From Liminaster sp017519885 (lineage in GTDB: Bacteria; Bacteroidota; Bacteroidia; Bacteroidales; UBA3663), in NCBI GenBank assembly GCA_017519885.1, contig JAFWRO010000054.1, positions 48,973 to 112,972 on the forward strand: DNA of 64,000 nt, written 5' to 3'. The notes beneath the pieces are model-generated. The model did no database searches, was not told the origin of the DNA, and saw only the letters and a list, made by a program, of their open reading frames with translations. Positions 27,770-38,700 of this stretch are shown here, piece after piece. Position 1 is the stretch's first letter. Each line of letters begins with the position of its first letter. The position numbers were made by a program, and so were the translations under genes.

Positions 27770-28756
27770 ATGACAGAAAATAGAGAACATAACAACATCC
27801 TGCTGGCCGTATTTGGTCTTTTGGCAGTGGTAGTAGTGATTGGCCTCATTGGCTTCTTCACACTTGGTAGGAGCGAAGACATCATCCAAGGTGAGGTCGA
27901 GGTTTCGGAATTCCGTGTTTCGAGCAAGCTTCCCGGCCGTGTGCTCGACATCCGTGTCGAGGAAGGTCAGTATGTGAATGTAGGCGATACGCTCGTGATT
28001 CTTGAAGTGCCTGAGGCAACCGCTCAGCAGAAGGTGGCCCAAGCTACCGAGGGTGCAGCAGCTGCTTTGAGTGAGATGGCACAGATTGGTGCTCGTACAG
28101 AAACCATCCAGGGTGCTTTCCAAGTGTATCAGGCAGCTAAGGCTGCCAGCGAAATCACCGAGAAGACCTACAAACGTGTGCAGAATCTTTTCGACGAGGG
28201 CGTAGTCAGCGCACAAAAGCGTGATGAGGCATATGCCGCATATCAAGCTGCAAAGGCACAAGTTGAAGCTGCCAAGAGCCAGTATGATATGGCCAAGAAT
28301 GGTTTGCGCAGTCAGGAGAAGCAGGCTGCTCGCAAACAGGTTGAGGCTGCCCAGGGTGCTGTCGATTTGATTAACTCGATGCTTCGCGAGACCGTACAGG
28401 TAGCTACTGTTGCCGGAGAGGTCAGCGCCATCTATCCTATGGAGGGTGAACTTGTTGGATTGGGTTCTCCTATTATGACCATTTCGATGATGGATGATAT
28501 GTGGGGCATCTTCAATGTTCGTGAAGACCAGCTCAACGGCTTGAAGGTTGGAGATGTAAAGACTGCTTACATTCCAGCATTCAAGAAAGAACTGCAGTTT
28601 AAGGTGACACATATGAAGGACGAAGGTTCATTTGCCACATGGAAGGCTACAAAGTCGAGTGGGCAATATGACCTCAAGACCTTCGAGGTAAAGGCTAAGC
28701 CTATGGAGAAACTCGAAGGACTGCGTCCCGGTATGAGTCTCATTGTAAAGGATTAA
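27770..28756 (+). CDS. HlyD/EmrA-family periplasmic adaptor protein
   Basis: 328 residues from the ATG at 27770, chosen over an ATG 36 bp upstream because it directly precedes the signal anchor (ILLAVFGLLAVVVVIGLIGFF). Lipoyl/barrel-sandwich halves flank an Ala/Gln/Glu-rich coiled-coil hairpin at about residues 80-210 (VPEATAQQKVAQATEG ... KNGLRSQEKQAARKQ). The beta-barrel domain ends in LRPGMSLIV. It links the inner-membrane permeases to the TolC protein and ends 1 bp before the first permease gene. Confidence 0.92.
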   Translation: MTENREHNNILLAVFGLLAVVVVIGLIGFFTLGRSEDIIQGEVEVSEFRVSSKLPGRVLDIRVEEGQYVNVGDTLVILEVPEATAQQKVAQATEGAAAALSEMAQIGARTETIQGAFQVYQAAKAASEITEKTYKRVQNLFDEGVVSAQKRDEAYAAYQAAKAQVEAAKSQYDMAKNGLRSQEKQAARKQVEAAQGAVDLINSMLRETVQVATVAGEVSAIYPMEGELVGLGSPIMTISMMDDMWGIFNVREDQLNGLKVGDVKTAYIPAFKKELQFKVTHMKDEGSFATWKATKSSGQYDLKTFEVKAKPMEKLEGLRPGMSLIVKD

Positions 28757-28757
28757 A

Positions 28758-29930
28758 ATGAACAAGCTTACGCGAATCATACACATTGCGGGTCGCGAAT
28801 GCCGTATCTTGGTTTTCAAGAACCCCATCTACATCTTCTGTATGGTTGTGATACCCATCGCTGTCATCTTCTTTATGACATCGGTGCTGAGTGCAGGCCA
28901 GGCAGTGGATTTGCCGGTGGGTGTGGTTGACCAGGATAATACGGCTACGTCGCGTCAGCTCATCCGTACACTTGACAGTTTCCAGACTTCGCACGTCGTG
29001 GGACATTATGCCAACGTGAACGATGCACGCAATGCCATCCAGCGTGGTGAGATCTATGCTTTCCTCTATATACCTGAGGGAACCACCGGCGGTCTGTCGT
29101 TGTCGCGTCAGCCCAAGATTTCGTTCTACTATAACAGCGCATATATGCTGGCTGGTTCCTCCACGTTCCGTGACCTCAAGACTGTAGCAACCTTGGGATC
29201 GGCGGGTGTAGGACAGCAGAAGCTCTCGGCTATTGGAAAGACGGAGCACGAAATACGTGCGTTTCTCCAGCCAATCTCGGTGGATCTTCACATGGTGAAC
29301 AATCCTTGGTCCAACTACAACATCTACCTTTCTTCGACGCTCGTTCCAGGCTTGCTGATGCTGATGATCTTCCTCATTTCAGCATATTCCATCGGAACGG
29401 AATTAAAGTTCGGCACGTCGCACGAATGGATGCGTATGGCAGATGGTGATCCTTGGGTGGCAGTAATAGGCAAGATGATCCCGCAGACGATTGTCTTTCT
29501 GCTTATTTTCTATGGCTTCGAGTTCTACATCTACTATGTGCTCGACTTCCCGCATCCAGGTGGCGTATGGCCCATTCTCTTGCTTGGTTTCATTTCGGTT
29601 GTCGCTTCTCAAAGCTTTGGCGTCTTCATCTTCGGCTTGGCACCTTCGCTTCGAATGTCGATGACGTTGTGTTGCTTGTTGGCCATGCTTGGAATCAGTA
29701 TGGCGGGAGCTACGTACCCTGTGTTTGCGATGGATGGTGCGTTGCAGTTGTTGTCGTGGATCTTCCCATTGCGTCATTATTATATGATCTATCAGATCAA
29801 TATATTCAACGGATTCCCGCTCCTATACGCTTGGCCTTATTGGGCTATGCTAATCGTCTTTATGATGCTGCCGATTTTCGTCATGCGTAACATCTATAGG
29901 GCTATGCTTGTGTATAAGTATATTCCGTGA
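28758..29930 (+). CDS. ABC-2 type permease (YhhJ-like), first copy
   Basis: 390 residues. One N-terminal helix (about 25-45), a periplasmic domain of about 130 residues (VGVVDQDNTATSRQLIRTLD), then five helices at about 175-380. This is the ABC-2 membrane-domain layout. No Walker A or B motif is present here or in the next gene. It probably forms a heterodimer with the second permease. The drug, lipid or peptide carried is unknown. Confidence 0.9.
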   Translation: MNKLTRIIHIAGRECRILVFKNPIYIFCMVVIPIAVIFFMTSVLSAGQAVDLPVGVVDQDNTATSRQLIRTLDSFQTSHVVGHYANVNDARNAIQRGEIYAFLYIPEGTTGGLSLSRQPKISFYYNSAYMLAGSSTFRDLKTVATLGSAGVGQQKLSAIGKTEHEIRAFLQPISVDLHMVNNPWSNYNIYLSSTLVPGLLMLMIFLISAYSIGTELKFGTSHEWMRMADGDPWVAVIGKMIPQTIVFLLIFYGFEFYIYYVLDFPHPGGVWPILLLGFISVVASQSFGVFIFGLAPSLRMSMTLCCLLAMLGISMAGATYPVFAMDGALQLLSWIFPLRHYYMIYQINIFNGFPLLYAWPYWAMLIVFMMLPIFVMRNIYRAMLVYKYIP

Positions 29931-29941
29931 TTATAATCTGA

Positions 29942-30022
29942 TTATTCAGAATTCTCCGAGTATTCAGAATCTCCGAGTATTCCGAATTCTCCGAATAATC
30001 CGATAATTCCGATTACTCCGAC
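29942..30022. repeat. Nine-bp degenerate repeats, NNNNTC(C/A)GA type
   Basis: Nine units in the gap between the two permease genes, such as attctccga, gtattccga, ataatccga and ttactccga; one unit is 8 bp. The same 9-bp pattern occurs in frame inside the methyltransferase fusion gene at 59030-59092. Confidence 0.85.
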
Positions 30023-30033
30023 AAATAATTACA

Positions 30034-31278
30034 ATGAAACTCGATAAACTAAAGCGAATCATCAAGGAGGGCCTCCACGACATGTCGATCATCTGGGCAA
30101 ACGAAATGAAGATGACCGTCAAGGATGAAGCTGTGCTCATCTTTTTCCTGCTCGCATCCACTATTTATCCATTTCTATATTCATGGATTTACAATAATGA
30201 GGTGGTGCGCGAGGTGCCTGTTGCCGTGGTTGACTATAGTCATTCGTCCGAAAGTCGTAAGTTCATCCGTTTGTGCAATGCTTCGCCCGATGTCAAGGTG
30301 GCCTATCATTGCACAAGCCTGGCTGAGGCCAAGGATTTGGTGGGACGTCAGAAGGCAAAGGGTGTACTCTATTTCCCTTCAGATTTCGATACCAACATCT
30401 GTCGAGGCGAACAGGCCCACGTAAGTGTCTTTTGTGACATGAGTCTGATGTTGACCTACAAGGCCATCTACCAGACGGCTCAAGCTGTGTCTTCACAGAT
30501 GGGTTCGGAGATTCAACTTGCCAGTTCGACGGGCTTCACCGATCGTGATGACGAGGTGACTGTTCGTCCGCTTGAATTCGACGAAGTGTCAATCTTCAAT
30601 CCTACTGGAGGCTATGGCAGTTTCCTACTTCCTGCGGTGCTTATTCTTGTCATCCAACAAACCCTGCTCCTGGGTATTGGATTGGCTGCTGGCACCAACA
30701 GAGAAAACAACCGTTATGGTGAACTCATTCCAATCGACCAACATTATCGTGGCTTATTCCGTATAGTTATGGGCAAGGCGCTTTGCTATTTTATGATTTA
30801 TGCCTTGGTCGCTGCGTACCTCACTATGATTTTGCCCTCTTTATTCCACTTCCCATTACTTGGATCGCTAAGGTCTTTAATTGGGCTGATGGTGCCTTAC
30901 ATTCTTGCCTGCATCTTCTTCGGCATCACCCTTTCGTGTCTGGTGCGCTATCGTGAGAATGTGATGCTTCTGGTGGTTGTCACTTCGCTGCCCTTCCTTT
31001 TCCTTTCGGGTATCTCCTGGCCTTCTGAAGGCATTCCTGCATTTTGGAAAGGTATTTCGTGGCTTCTCCCCAGTACGTTCGGCGTGAAAGGATACATTGC
31101 TGTAAACAGCATGGGAGCCACGCTTCAGGATATCAGCCATGAGTATTTTGTCCTTTGGGCTCAGTCGCTCATCTACTTCTTCACTTCTTGTCTCTTCTAC
31201 AAGGTGCAGATTGATAGGGCAATCAAGCAGGAGAAAGAGGATCTTGATACTTCTGAAGTATGTCAGAACACGATATGA
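30034..31278 (+). CDS. ABC-2 type permease, second copy
   Basis: 414 residues. Same plan as the previous gene: an N-terminal helix near residues 32-52, a periplasmic domain starting VPVAVVDYSHSSESRKFIRL, and a helical bundle at about 190-400. The FLFLSGISWP segment is typical of ABC-2 permeases. It is last in the TolC-HlyD-permease-permease operon; a strong terminator follows. No nucleotide-binding subunit is found in the window. Confidence 0.9.
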   Translation: MKLDKLKRIIKEGLHDMSIIWANEMKMTVKDEAVLIFFLLASTIYPFLYSWIYNNEVVREVPVAVVDYSHSSESRKFIRLCNASPDVKVAYHCTSLAEAKDLVGRQKAKGVLYFPSDFDTNICRGEQAHVSVFCDMSLMLTYKAIYQTAQAVSSQMGSEIQLASSTGFTDRDDEVTVRPLEFDEVSIFNPTGGYGSFLLPAVLILVIQQTLLLGIGLAAGTNRENNRYGELIPIDQHYRGLFRIVMGKALCYFMIYALVAAYLTMILPSLFHFPLLGSLRSLIGLMVPYILACIFFGITLSCLVRYRENVMLLVVVTSLPFLFLSGISWPSEGIPAFWKGISWLLPSTFGVKGYIAVNSMGATLQDISHEYFVLWAQSLIYFFTSCLFYKVQIDRAIKQEKEDLDTSEVCQNTI

Positions 31279-31317
31279 TTACAACAAATTATTGACTAAT
31301 CATCATTCACTCATAAT

Positions 31318-31357
31318 TAATATCCTTGAGCTAAATGGTTCAAGGATATTTCTGTTT
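31318..31357 (+). terminator. Intrinsic terminator of the efflux operon
   Basis: 11-bp stem AATATCCTTGA/TCAAGGATATT (31319-31329 and 31340-31350) with a 10-nt loop, then a T-rich tail. Confidence 0.85.
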
Positions 31358-31371
31358 TAAAACGATAAGAC

Positions 31372-31407
31372 GCGACAAAAATGGAACCAATTTATCATTT
31401 TTGTCGC
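31372..31407. repeat. Perfect 12-bp inverted repeat
   Basis: GCGACAAAAATG (31372-31383) and CATTTTTGTCGC (31396-31407) with a 12-nt spacer. It lies between the efflux terminator and the promoter of the small-peptide gene. It could be a second terminator, an operator or an mRNA hairpin; there is no clean T-run directly after it. Confidence 0.75.
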
Positions 31408-31455
31408 CTTAGTAATTTTTTGCCGTTACCTTTTTTAATTTTTTTTAAATAAAAG

Positions 31456-31486
31456 TTGGAAGTTATTATTATTATTGCTATTTTTG
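31456..31486 (+). promoter_or_regulatory. Promoter for the small peptide / fimbrillin / giant protein genes
   Basis: TTG (31456-31458), 20 bp, TATTTTTG (31479-31486); the first start codon is at 31523. Confidence 0.65.
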
Positions 31487-31522
31487 CACCATAATTATTT
31501 TTACACTATATTATTATAGAAT

Positions 31523-31711
31523 ATGAAAAAACAATATCAACATCCCAAGGTGAATCTCGTTGAGATTGATGAATGGCAGTGTGTGGTATGCACGAGCCAA
31601 GAATATACAAAATTCAATGGTATTTCTAATCCCGGTTATGGCGAAGATGATAGTGGAGGTTTCTCCCAGGGGAATGGAGCCCCTCGTAGAAATGGGCCAT
31701 GGGATGAATAA
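31523..31711 (+). CDS. Small uncharacterised peptide, 62 aa
   Basis: Begins MKKQYQHPKVNLVEIDEW, followed by QCVVCTS and a Gly/Asn/Asp/Pro-rich tail (residues about 32-62). It has no signal peptide and no membrane segment. Short proteins with this MKK-x-Y-x-HP start and a disordered Gly-rich tail recur in Bacteroidales genomes, often beside surface-protein genes; their function is not known to me. A peptide modification substrate or a CxxC metal-binding peptide is possible but unsupported. It lies 80 bp before the fimbrillin-like gene, behind a good promoter. Confidence 0.72.
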   Translation: MKKQYQHPKVNLVEIDEWQCVVCTSQEYTKFNGISNPGYGEDDSGGFSQGNGAPRRNGPWDE

Positions 31712-31791
31712 TTTTTTTTAGTATATAGATCTTTGATTATTCTAAATTTACTTATACTTTTTAGGCAAAAATTAAACTAAATCTTCTTAAA

Positions 31792-32736
31792 ATGATAAAA
31801 TATTATTTCTTTCCTATAATACTTTTTTTGACGTTATTTACTAGTTGTTCATCAGATGATGAAACATTAGTGAATGACGTAGTAAGAAAGATGCGTATGC
31901 TCACTATCACTCAAGTTGAGAGAGATGATGCAACTCGTTCCCTTGTGGACCTTACTCGTGCTTCACTTAACAAAGATGAAGGCGGTAAAACATTGACCGC
32001 TTCATGGACAGCTGGAGATCCTTTAGCATATTGCAATCTTAATAATTTATTTAATTCTAATTTATTGCCTGCATCTTCTATTTTAGGTACTTTAACGGCA
32101 CAATCAACCGCTGAAAATTCGGATTTTAAAGGTAGTATTGAATGCGCCCAGGGAGATCGTATAGCTCTTGCCTTTCCCATTAATGTAAGTAATATTTCTT
32201 ATAATACTAATAATGCTACATTTACCTTAGATTTGAGAGGTCAAAATGGTACACTCGAAACTTTAGCAAATAATTATCATTTTGTTTGTGGAATAGCAGA
32301 TATAACATCAGTAACCGATAATACAGCCTCTGCAACAATACAAATGAAGAGTTTACTAACCGTTTGTAAATTTTCATTTGTAGATGAGAATGATAAACCT
32401 ATTCTTGTCAAAAAACTATCCATATGCTATGCAGATAAAGGATATGGCGATTTTGGTGAGAATACCTATCCGACATCTACTTCTATTACTTTATCATCAG
32501 GAGATATTTTCGAGAATGTGATAGCAATAGGCAAGTTGGACCCAAACGAAGAAATCCTCACAATTGATAATTCTAATGGCTTAAATGAAGTCTATGTAGC
32601 ATTGTTTCCTACAGGAACTCGTGATTATAAATTTTCTGTTATGAACGATAATGGCACTTTTGTGGGTAAGGCTACCGCCAATCTAATTGCTGGCAAATTT
32701 GTGCTTGGAAATTTGAAGCTGATTAAACAAAATTAA
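31792..32736 (+). CDS. Fimbrillin-like lipoprotein
   Basis: 314 residues. The lipoprotein signal ends LFTSCSSDD, with the lipidated Cys near residue 19. The mature region is beta-rich and laid out like a Bacteroidales fimbrillin (FimA/Mfa-like): an N-terminal stretch with LTASWTAGDPLAYC, a middle AFPINVSN, TIQMKSLLTVCKFSF, and a C-terminal YVALFPTGTRDYKFSV with a final strand that could donate to a neighbour subunit. Codon use is much more AT-rich than in the flanking operons. It is 8 bp upstream of the giant gene, which suggests surface co-assembly. Pilus role inferred. Confidence 0.75.
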   Translation: MIKYYFFPIILFLTLFTSCSSDDETLVNDVVRKMRMLTITQVERDDATRSLVDLTRASLNKDEGGKTLTASWTAGDPLAYCNLNNLFNSNLLPASSILGTLTAQSTAENSDFKGSIECAQGDRIALAFPINVSNISYNTNNATFTLDLRGQNGTLETLANNYHFVCGIADITSVTDNTASATIQMKSLLTVCKFSFVDENDKPILVKKLSICYADKGYGDFGENTYPTSTSITLSSGDIFENVIAIGKLDPNEEILTIDNSNGLNEVYVALFPTGTRDYKFSVMNDNGTFVGKATANLIAGKFVLGNLKLIKQN

Positions 32737-32744
32737 TAATATAT

Positions 32745-35700
32745 ATGAGACCTAAACATTTATTTCTGAAATTTGCCATGTCGCTCATACTGTTAGCGAC
32801 AGGCATTGCGCCCGTATTCGCCGCATGGGAATACCAGAAGATTGACGGAAGTGAAGGAGGAGGAGGCACCTATACCTTCAGAATCGAAAACCGTTATTTT
32901 GCCTACGATGGCAAAAGTAATGATGCTAAGGATCACCTCGATTGGTTCTGGACTCGTAAACGCTTCGATGCAGAAAAAGATCAATTCTATTTTGAATTCG
33001 AGATGCGTGTTTGCTGTGACATGATTATCAACTTTGACAAAAACTGGTTTAACGATTTATTCCGTGATTCCGAAGTCAAACAGACTCTCCTCGAAGGAGA
33101 AGTTTATGTTGTGACTCAGGATGATGTACTCCATAAACTTGGCACATGGAAGAAGGCTAAGACCGATGGTTCGTATGTGACTTATTCCGTCGATGATGAT
33201 CAACAATATGGTTCATTCCACACGTACAACCTCAATACGGACAATGGCCACGTCAATGTACGTTTCCTTCCCCGTCGTCAAGCATTTCTTGATGGAGTTA
33301 AGAAAATTGTCTTCAAGAATCGTCTTGTTTTCCAAGATACCCGTCAGTGGGGATGGTTCCAATATGAAAAGAATATCGATTTGAATTATTTCGATGAAAA
33401 CAGACCGATGCCCAAATTGTCTTGCGATTGGGATGAGAACGGATCATTGACGTTCAAGGCTGCCGATATGAAGGATATCACCAAAGATACTCGTTATTTA
33501 AAACAATATTATGATGTTTCACAATATCTGTTCTTTGATAATTCCAGAATTAAAAGGCAAAACGATTTCTATCTTGTTTCGGATGATGTGGCTCTTACAC
33601 ATAAATCCAATAATAAGATGGATAGTCAATTTAGCAAGTGGTATCTTGATGGAGGAGTTTATACAACCCCAGTATACTTGAAATATCGTGGAGGCTCCAA
33701 CGTATATACTGATGATGCAGAATGCAGGTTTACAGACGTGTGGTTTTATCAGCCTTACGTTACATACATAGTATATCCATACACTCGACCTGAGAATATT
33801 AAAGTTGAATTCGATAAATGGAATAAAACCAACACCATCACATGGTCCAAGCGTCAGAAAGCATACTATTATAATGGCAACAATACAAGCACTGTTGATT
33901 GCAAGACTGATGGTAAATGGTATGTACTTCGTTATGACAAAGGTATCAATGTCAAAACTGATGGCTACAAACTACTGGGCTCGTTTAATGGTTCCAGCTC
34001 TAATCTTAAATATACAGATAAAGACATTGAGTATGATAAAGAATATACCTATCGTGTTGTATTCCTTCCTTCTATTTTGGAGGAGAAATATAAGGAGAAC
34101 CTCGTCAATCTGCCTGGCCAATCTTCTTCACATTCGTCATCTGACTTGTGGGAAGAGTTGACTGTCAGCACCTTGATGGAAGTACCAATAAAACTCTCAC
34201 AGGATCGTTCTTACGAGAAGGCTGTTCGACTGGTATGGGAGTATAATATTCAGCTGAAGGGCTTGGATTGGCGTATCGACTACCGTCCATCAGGAACTAC
34301 GACATGGAAAGCTATAGGTGAAACACTTCCTATTGACACTAAGCAATTTGAAACCCATTTCGATACTGATGGCACAGTATGCGATCTCATCGATTATCGT
34401 GTGATGACAACTGTCAATGGCAAGGAAATCTATTCAAATATCTTGACTGGTAACCTCCCTGCAGGTAGTTATATCAGCGAGGTGAAGGCTACAACAGGCA
34501 CAGAAGATGGCGAGGTGAAAGTGAAATGGAAAGTAGCTCGTGCCGACAAGACCAATGAAGCCTACTATCGAGTGCTTCGTCGTCCCATAGGAACTGAGGA
34601 ATGGACGTTGCTTACAGACAATATTCATGGTACCGCTTCAGAGTACGAATACGAAGACACCCGTGTCGCTGCCGGCACCTATTATGAATATACTGTAGAG
34701 GCATATGGAGCCAAGTGCGACGAACAGTTTGTTCAAACGAGTTCTATGATTGCCCCAGGATTCTCGCAGGCACGTGGTACTATCACCGGACATGTCGCCT
34801 TTGGTTCTGGTACTGCTGTTAATGGTGTACGTGTCAATTTGGTAAAATCATCTGCTGACGAGTCTTCCGATACTCCTCAATACCTCTCACGTTATATTGA
34901 TGGAGAAGGCAAGGGTCTTACATGGACAGCTGACTCAACTAAGTATGCGTCTATTCTCAATGGTAAGAGTGAACTTACCCTCCAGCTTTGGGCTAAACCT
35001 ATGATGGAGGGCGGGGAGTCCAAACAAGCTTTTCTCCACTTGGCAAATGCCATTGAACTTGGTGTAAAACGCATCAGCGACCCCTCAGATTATGATGTGA
35101 CAGTAGAACTCCCTGAAGGTTACGATGCTGACGGTCGCTTCATTATCGCTTCGGTAGCCGACTGGGAGCACTTTGCCTCGTTGGTCAATAGTGGCAACAC
35201 TAAGCTCAATGCTGTGATGGCAGCCGATATCGATCTTGACGAAAGCCAGACTATGATCGGTGATACCGAAGCTAATTGCTATCGCGGACACTTCGATGGC
35301 AATGGTCATACGCTTAAGGTGAACTATTATGTGCATAGCACCACTGATAGAGATGGCAATTATCGCACGGCACCATTCAGTTATGTAGGTGACGGTTTCG
35401 AGCTTCAGAATCTGCATGTCACTGGTAAGATTAGCACCAATGCCAAATTTGCAGGAGGCATTGTTGGCGGTTGTGTCAATGGTGCGATATTGTTGACTCG
35501 TTGCTGGTCATCGGTTACCATTGAAGGTCGAGCTGCGGGCGATGGAACTCATGGAGGTCTGATTTCCATTACCGGTGCTAGCAGTCTTAAAATCAATTCC
35601 TGTCTCTTTGATGGTGTAATCATGGGTGAGGGATTGACCAATTGTGCCGGAATGGTTGGTTGGATTCACGATGGATATCAAGCTCAACTGACCAACTGTC

Positions 35701-38700
35701 TGGTCAATCCAGAGAGTGTGCCGGTTTCCGAAGGTTTCTACACTTATGCACGTTCACGATACGGAAGCTCTCACAAGCTTAGCAATTGCTACTATACCAA
35801 GGTTATGGGTCATGAACAAGGCCAGTCAATTGCTGCAACAGATTTGACACCCTCAATTTTGGGTGTTGACTGGACTTCCAATAATCTCAGCCAGGTTGTT
35901 CCCCAACTCATCGAAACTGAAGTGAGCAATCTTGTTTCATACAATGTTAATGCCACAGTTAAAAATGCAAAGGTCAATGATCCGACCAATCCTGTTTACT
36001 GTTTCTATGCTGTTGACCTCACTTCTTCCGACTGCAGAGATTATACGGTGACTGAGTTCCAGAATTTGCCGTTCAATAACTCTGACTTCACCCATGTCAC
36101 TGCTCGTTATAAAGGTGGTAATTGGATTTTTTCAGTAGGCAAAGATAGTTTGATTTGTGATACTCTGACAATTTCCAATAATGTATGGAATTCATGTAGC
36201 CGACTTAGCTCTTCGACCCTTAGCTTGGGTGGTTCATCACATAACACAGGTAGTACTTTCAAAGGCAATGTCGATGACGTACGTCTTTGGAGCCGTGCAC
36301 TAACTACTAAGGAGATAGACAACAACTTCGATCGTATCCTTGGTGGTGTGGAAAAAGACCTTGTGCTCTACTGGCCACTTGATGAAGGCGTTAACATACG
36401 TGATTATGCTTTCGATGTAACCAAACAGGATGGTATTTGTCTTGAGAATCATCCAGAGATTGGAGCCAATGCTGTTCCATCGGCTGTAGTGCCCGAATCA
36501 CTGAAGCTATATGGTATGACTGATGCTGAGGGAGACTACATCATTCGAGGCATTCCTTTCCAGCAGGATGGAACCAATTATAAGGTTGTTCCCGCCTTTG
36601 GCATCCATCAATTCAGCCCCAATTCCTCTTCAATGTTCGTCAGTCCCACCAGTTTGACTGCCAATAACGTAAATTTTGAGGATGTTTCGGCGTTCCCAAT
36701 GGAGGGCTATATATACTACTATGGCACCAACATACCAGCTGAGGGTGTTATGCTCTATGTCGATGGCGATTTGCAGTCGAAAGATGGAAAGGCACAGCAG
36801 ACTGACGCTGATGGTTATTACAAGATCTCCGTACCCATTGGCAAGCACTATGTAGAGGCAAAACTCGATGGTCACACCATGGCTATGGGAGGACGCTTCC
36901 CCTACGAGGGCACCTACAACTTCGACCGTGCGATGACCTACGACTTTGCCGACTCCACCTTAGTCAACTTTGTGGGCCGAGTAGGTGGTGGCGAACGCAA
37001 CGACACACTGGCCGTCGGCTTTGGTGCATCGAAGAACAATATCGGTATTGCCACCATCACTCTTAAACTCAATAATGAGTCATTCTCGTTCAATTGCCAG
37101 AATGACCATATTACTCCGGCAACTATGGATCGTTCATTCGAGAGTGACACTACTTCCATAAATAGCAATACATGGGCAGGTATTGGCAATAAGTCGAAGT
37201 ACATTTACATTCGCACTGACTCACTTACTGGTGAATTCTCTGCTAAGCTGCCACCACTTAAGTATATTACGAAGAGTGTCAAGATTGATAGTAATCCTGA
37301 TATCGAATTCACTTCACTCCCAGAGATAGATTTGACTACCGTAACAAAGACGTTGAATGATTCGATTAAAGTTACTAAAGACGGTGGCGTTACAAGCAGT
37401 GAATACTACAGTTATAATACAAAGCAAGTTTTTGCTTACTATGCTGTACCAACGCTCAATATATGGCAGAGTGATAATTCAGAAGGAGCATTTGGCGAAC
37501 GTAATATACTTCGTTATGAGATAGCTTCTGGAGATAGCATTGACATCTATGACATTTGGAAAAAAGAAGCCGATGGTTCAATTAATTATCGCTTTAATTA
37601 CCCAATTTTCCAGATGGATGAACCTTATACTTTTAAAATACGTGGTTACGAGGCCTATGTGAATAAGGATGCATCTTCAAAAGTTATAACCGATACTATA
37701 CCACTGAATGATTTGACGATTACGATTGCTAATGAAATGGGTGACGAACAATCCGTCATCAGTAATATAGCTAATCCAGATTCAACGGGTCTTAAAGCAG
37801 GTGAGGTATATAACTTGAAAAAGAATCAGAAACAGCTTGACGAATATGGAATGGCGTCATATTCTTGGAATTGCGGTGCCCCAAATGTAACTGCACCTTA
37901 TACACGAAACTTTAGTGTCTCGTTTGAAAAGAATGGACGCACATACGTATGGGATAAGCTTTATGCCATCGCTCTCGGCGAATTGTCTCAAGGCAACAAT
38001 TTCGTTACCGAAGGTCCTGATAAGCCTCTGATGGTGCTTCGTGATCCCCCAGGAGCCAAGTCTAAGACCACTTGGAAGTCGGGTAAGACAACGACAAAGG
38101 TTAGAACATCCACAAAGGGATGGGTAGCATCTGGAGCTGCAATCTTTAATCTTGCATGGGGCGTTAGAATGGAAACTGTTGAAGGTATGGGATTTGCGCT
38201 TGTGTCCAAATACCAGCAGAGTACAATCTGGGATATAAAAGGCAAACATCAGCATACATTGTTGAACAAGCATGAAGAAACTTGGTCAACGACTGTTACA
38301 GATGCTGTTTCAACGGGTACTGACATCTATCATGTTGGCTCCCCTGGAGATGTTTTCATTGGTATTTCTAATAATTTTCAATTGGGCGATTGTACTCGCT
38401 TAGGATTCTTTAAAGGAATTGATGGAAGCATTCATCTCGATTGTCGTGATGCCACCATGTTGTCACTACAAGAAAAAACTTCTTTCTACTATTCAGCATA
38501 CGAAATTGAGAATGTTATGATTCCCAAGTGGAAAGAATTGCGTTATGAACTGCTGACAGAGTTGCCTACCAAGGAAGCATGTGAAAAATATGAAAACAAC
38601 TCTTCCGAATCGGTCTATTTGACATGGTATAAAAAAGATAGTGAAGTGTATGGTGACAGCGGAACCTATATTTGGAAGGGTCCCAAAGATTTGCCTGGTG

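Noticed and set aside
26987..28612. A 541-codon minus-strand frame
   Set aside because: It spans the TolC 3' end, the 10-bp repeats and HlyD in antisense; it is low in typical motifs and both sense genes are clear.
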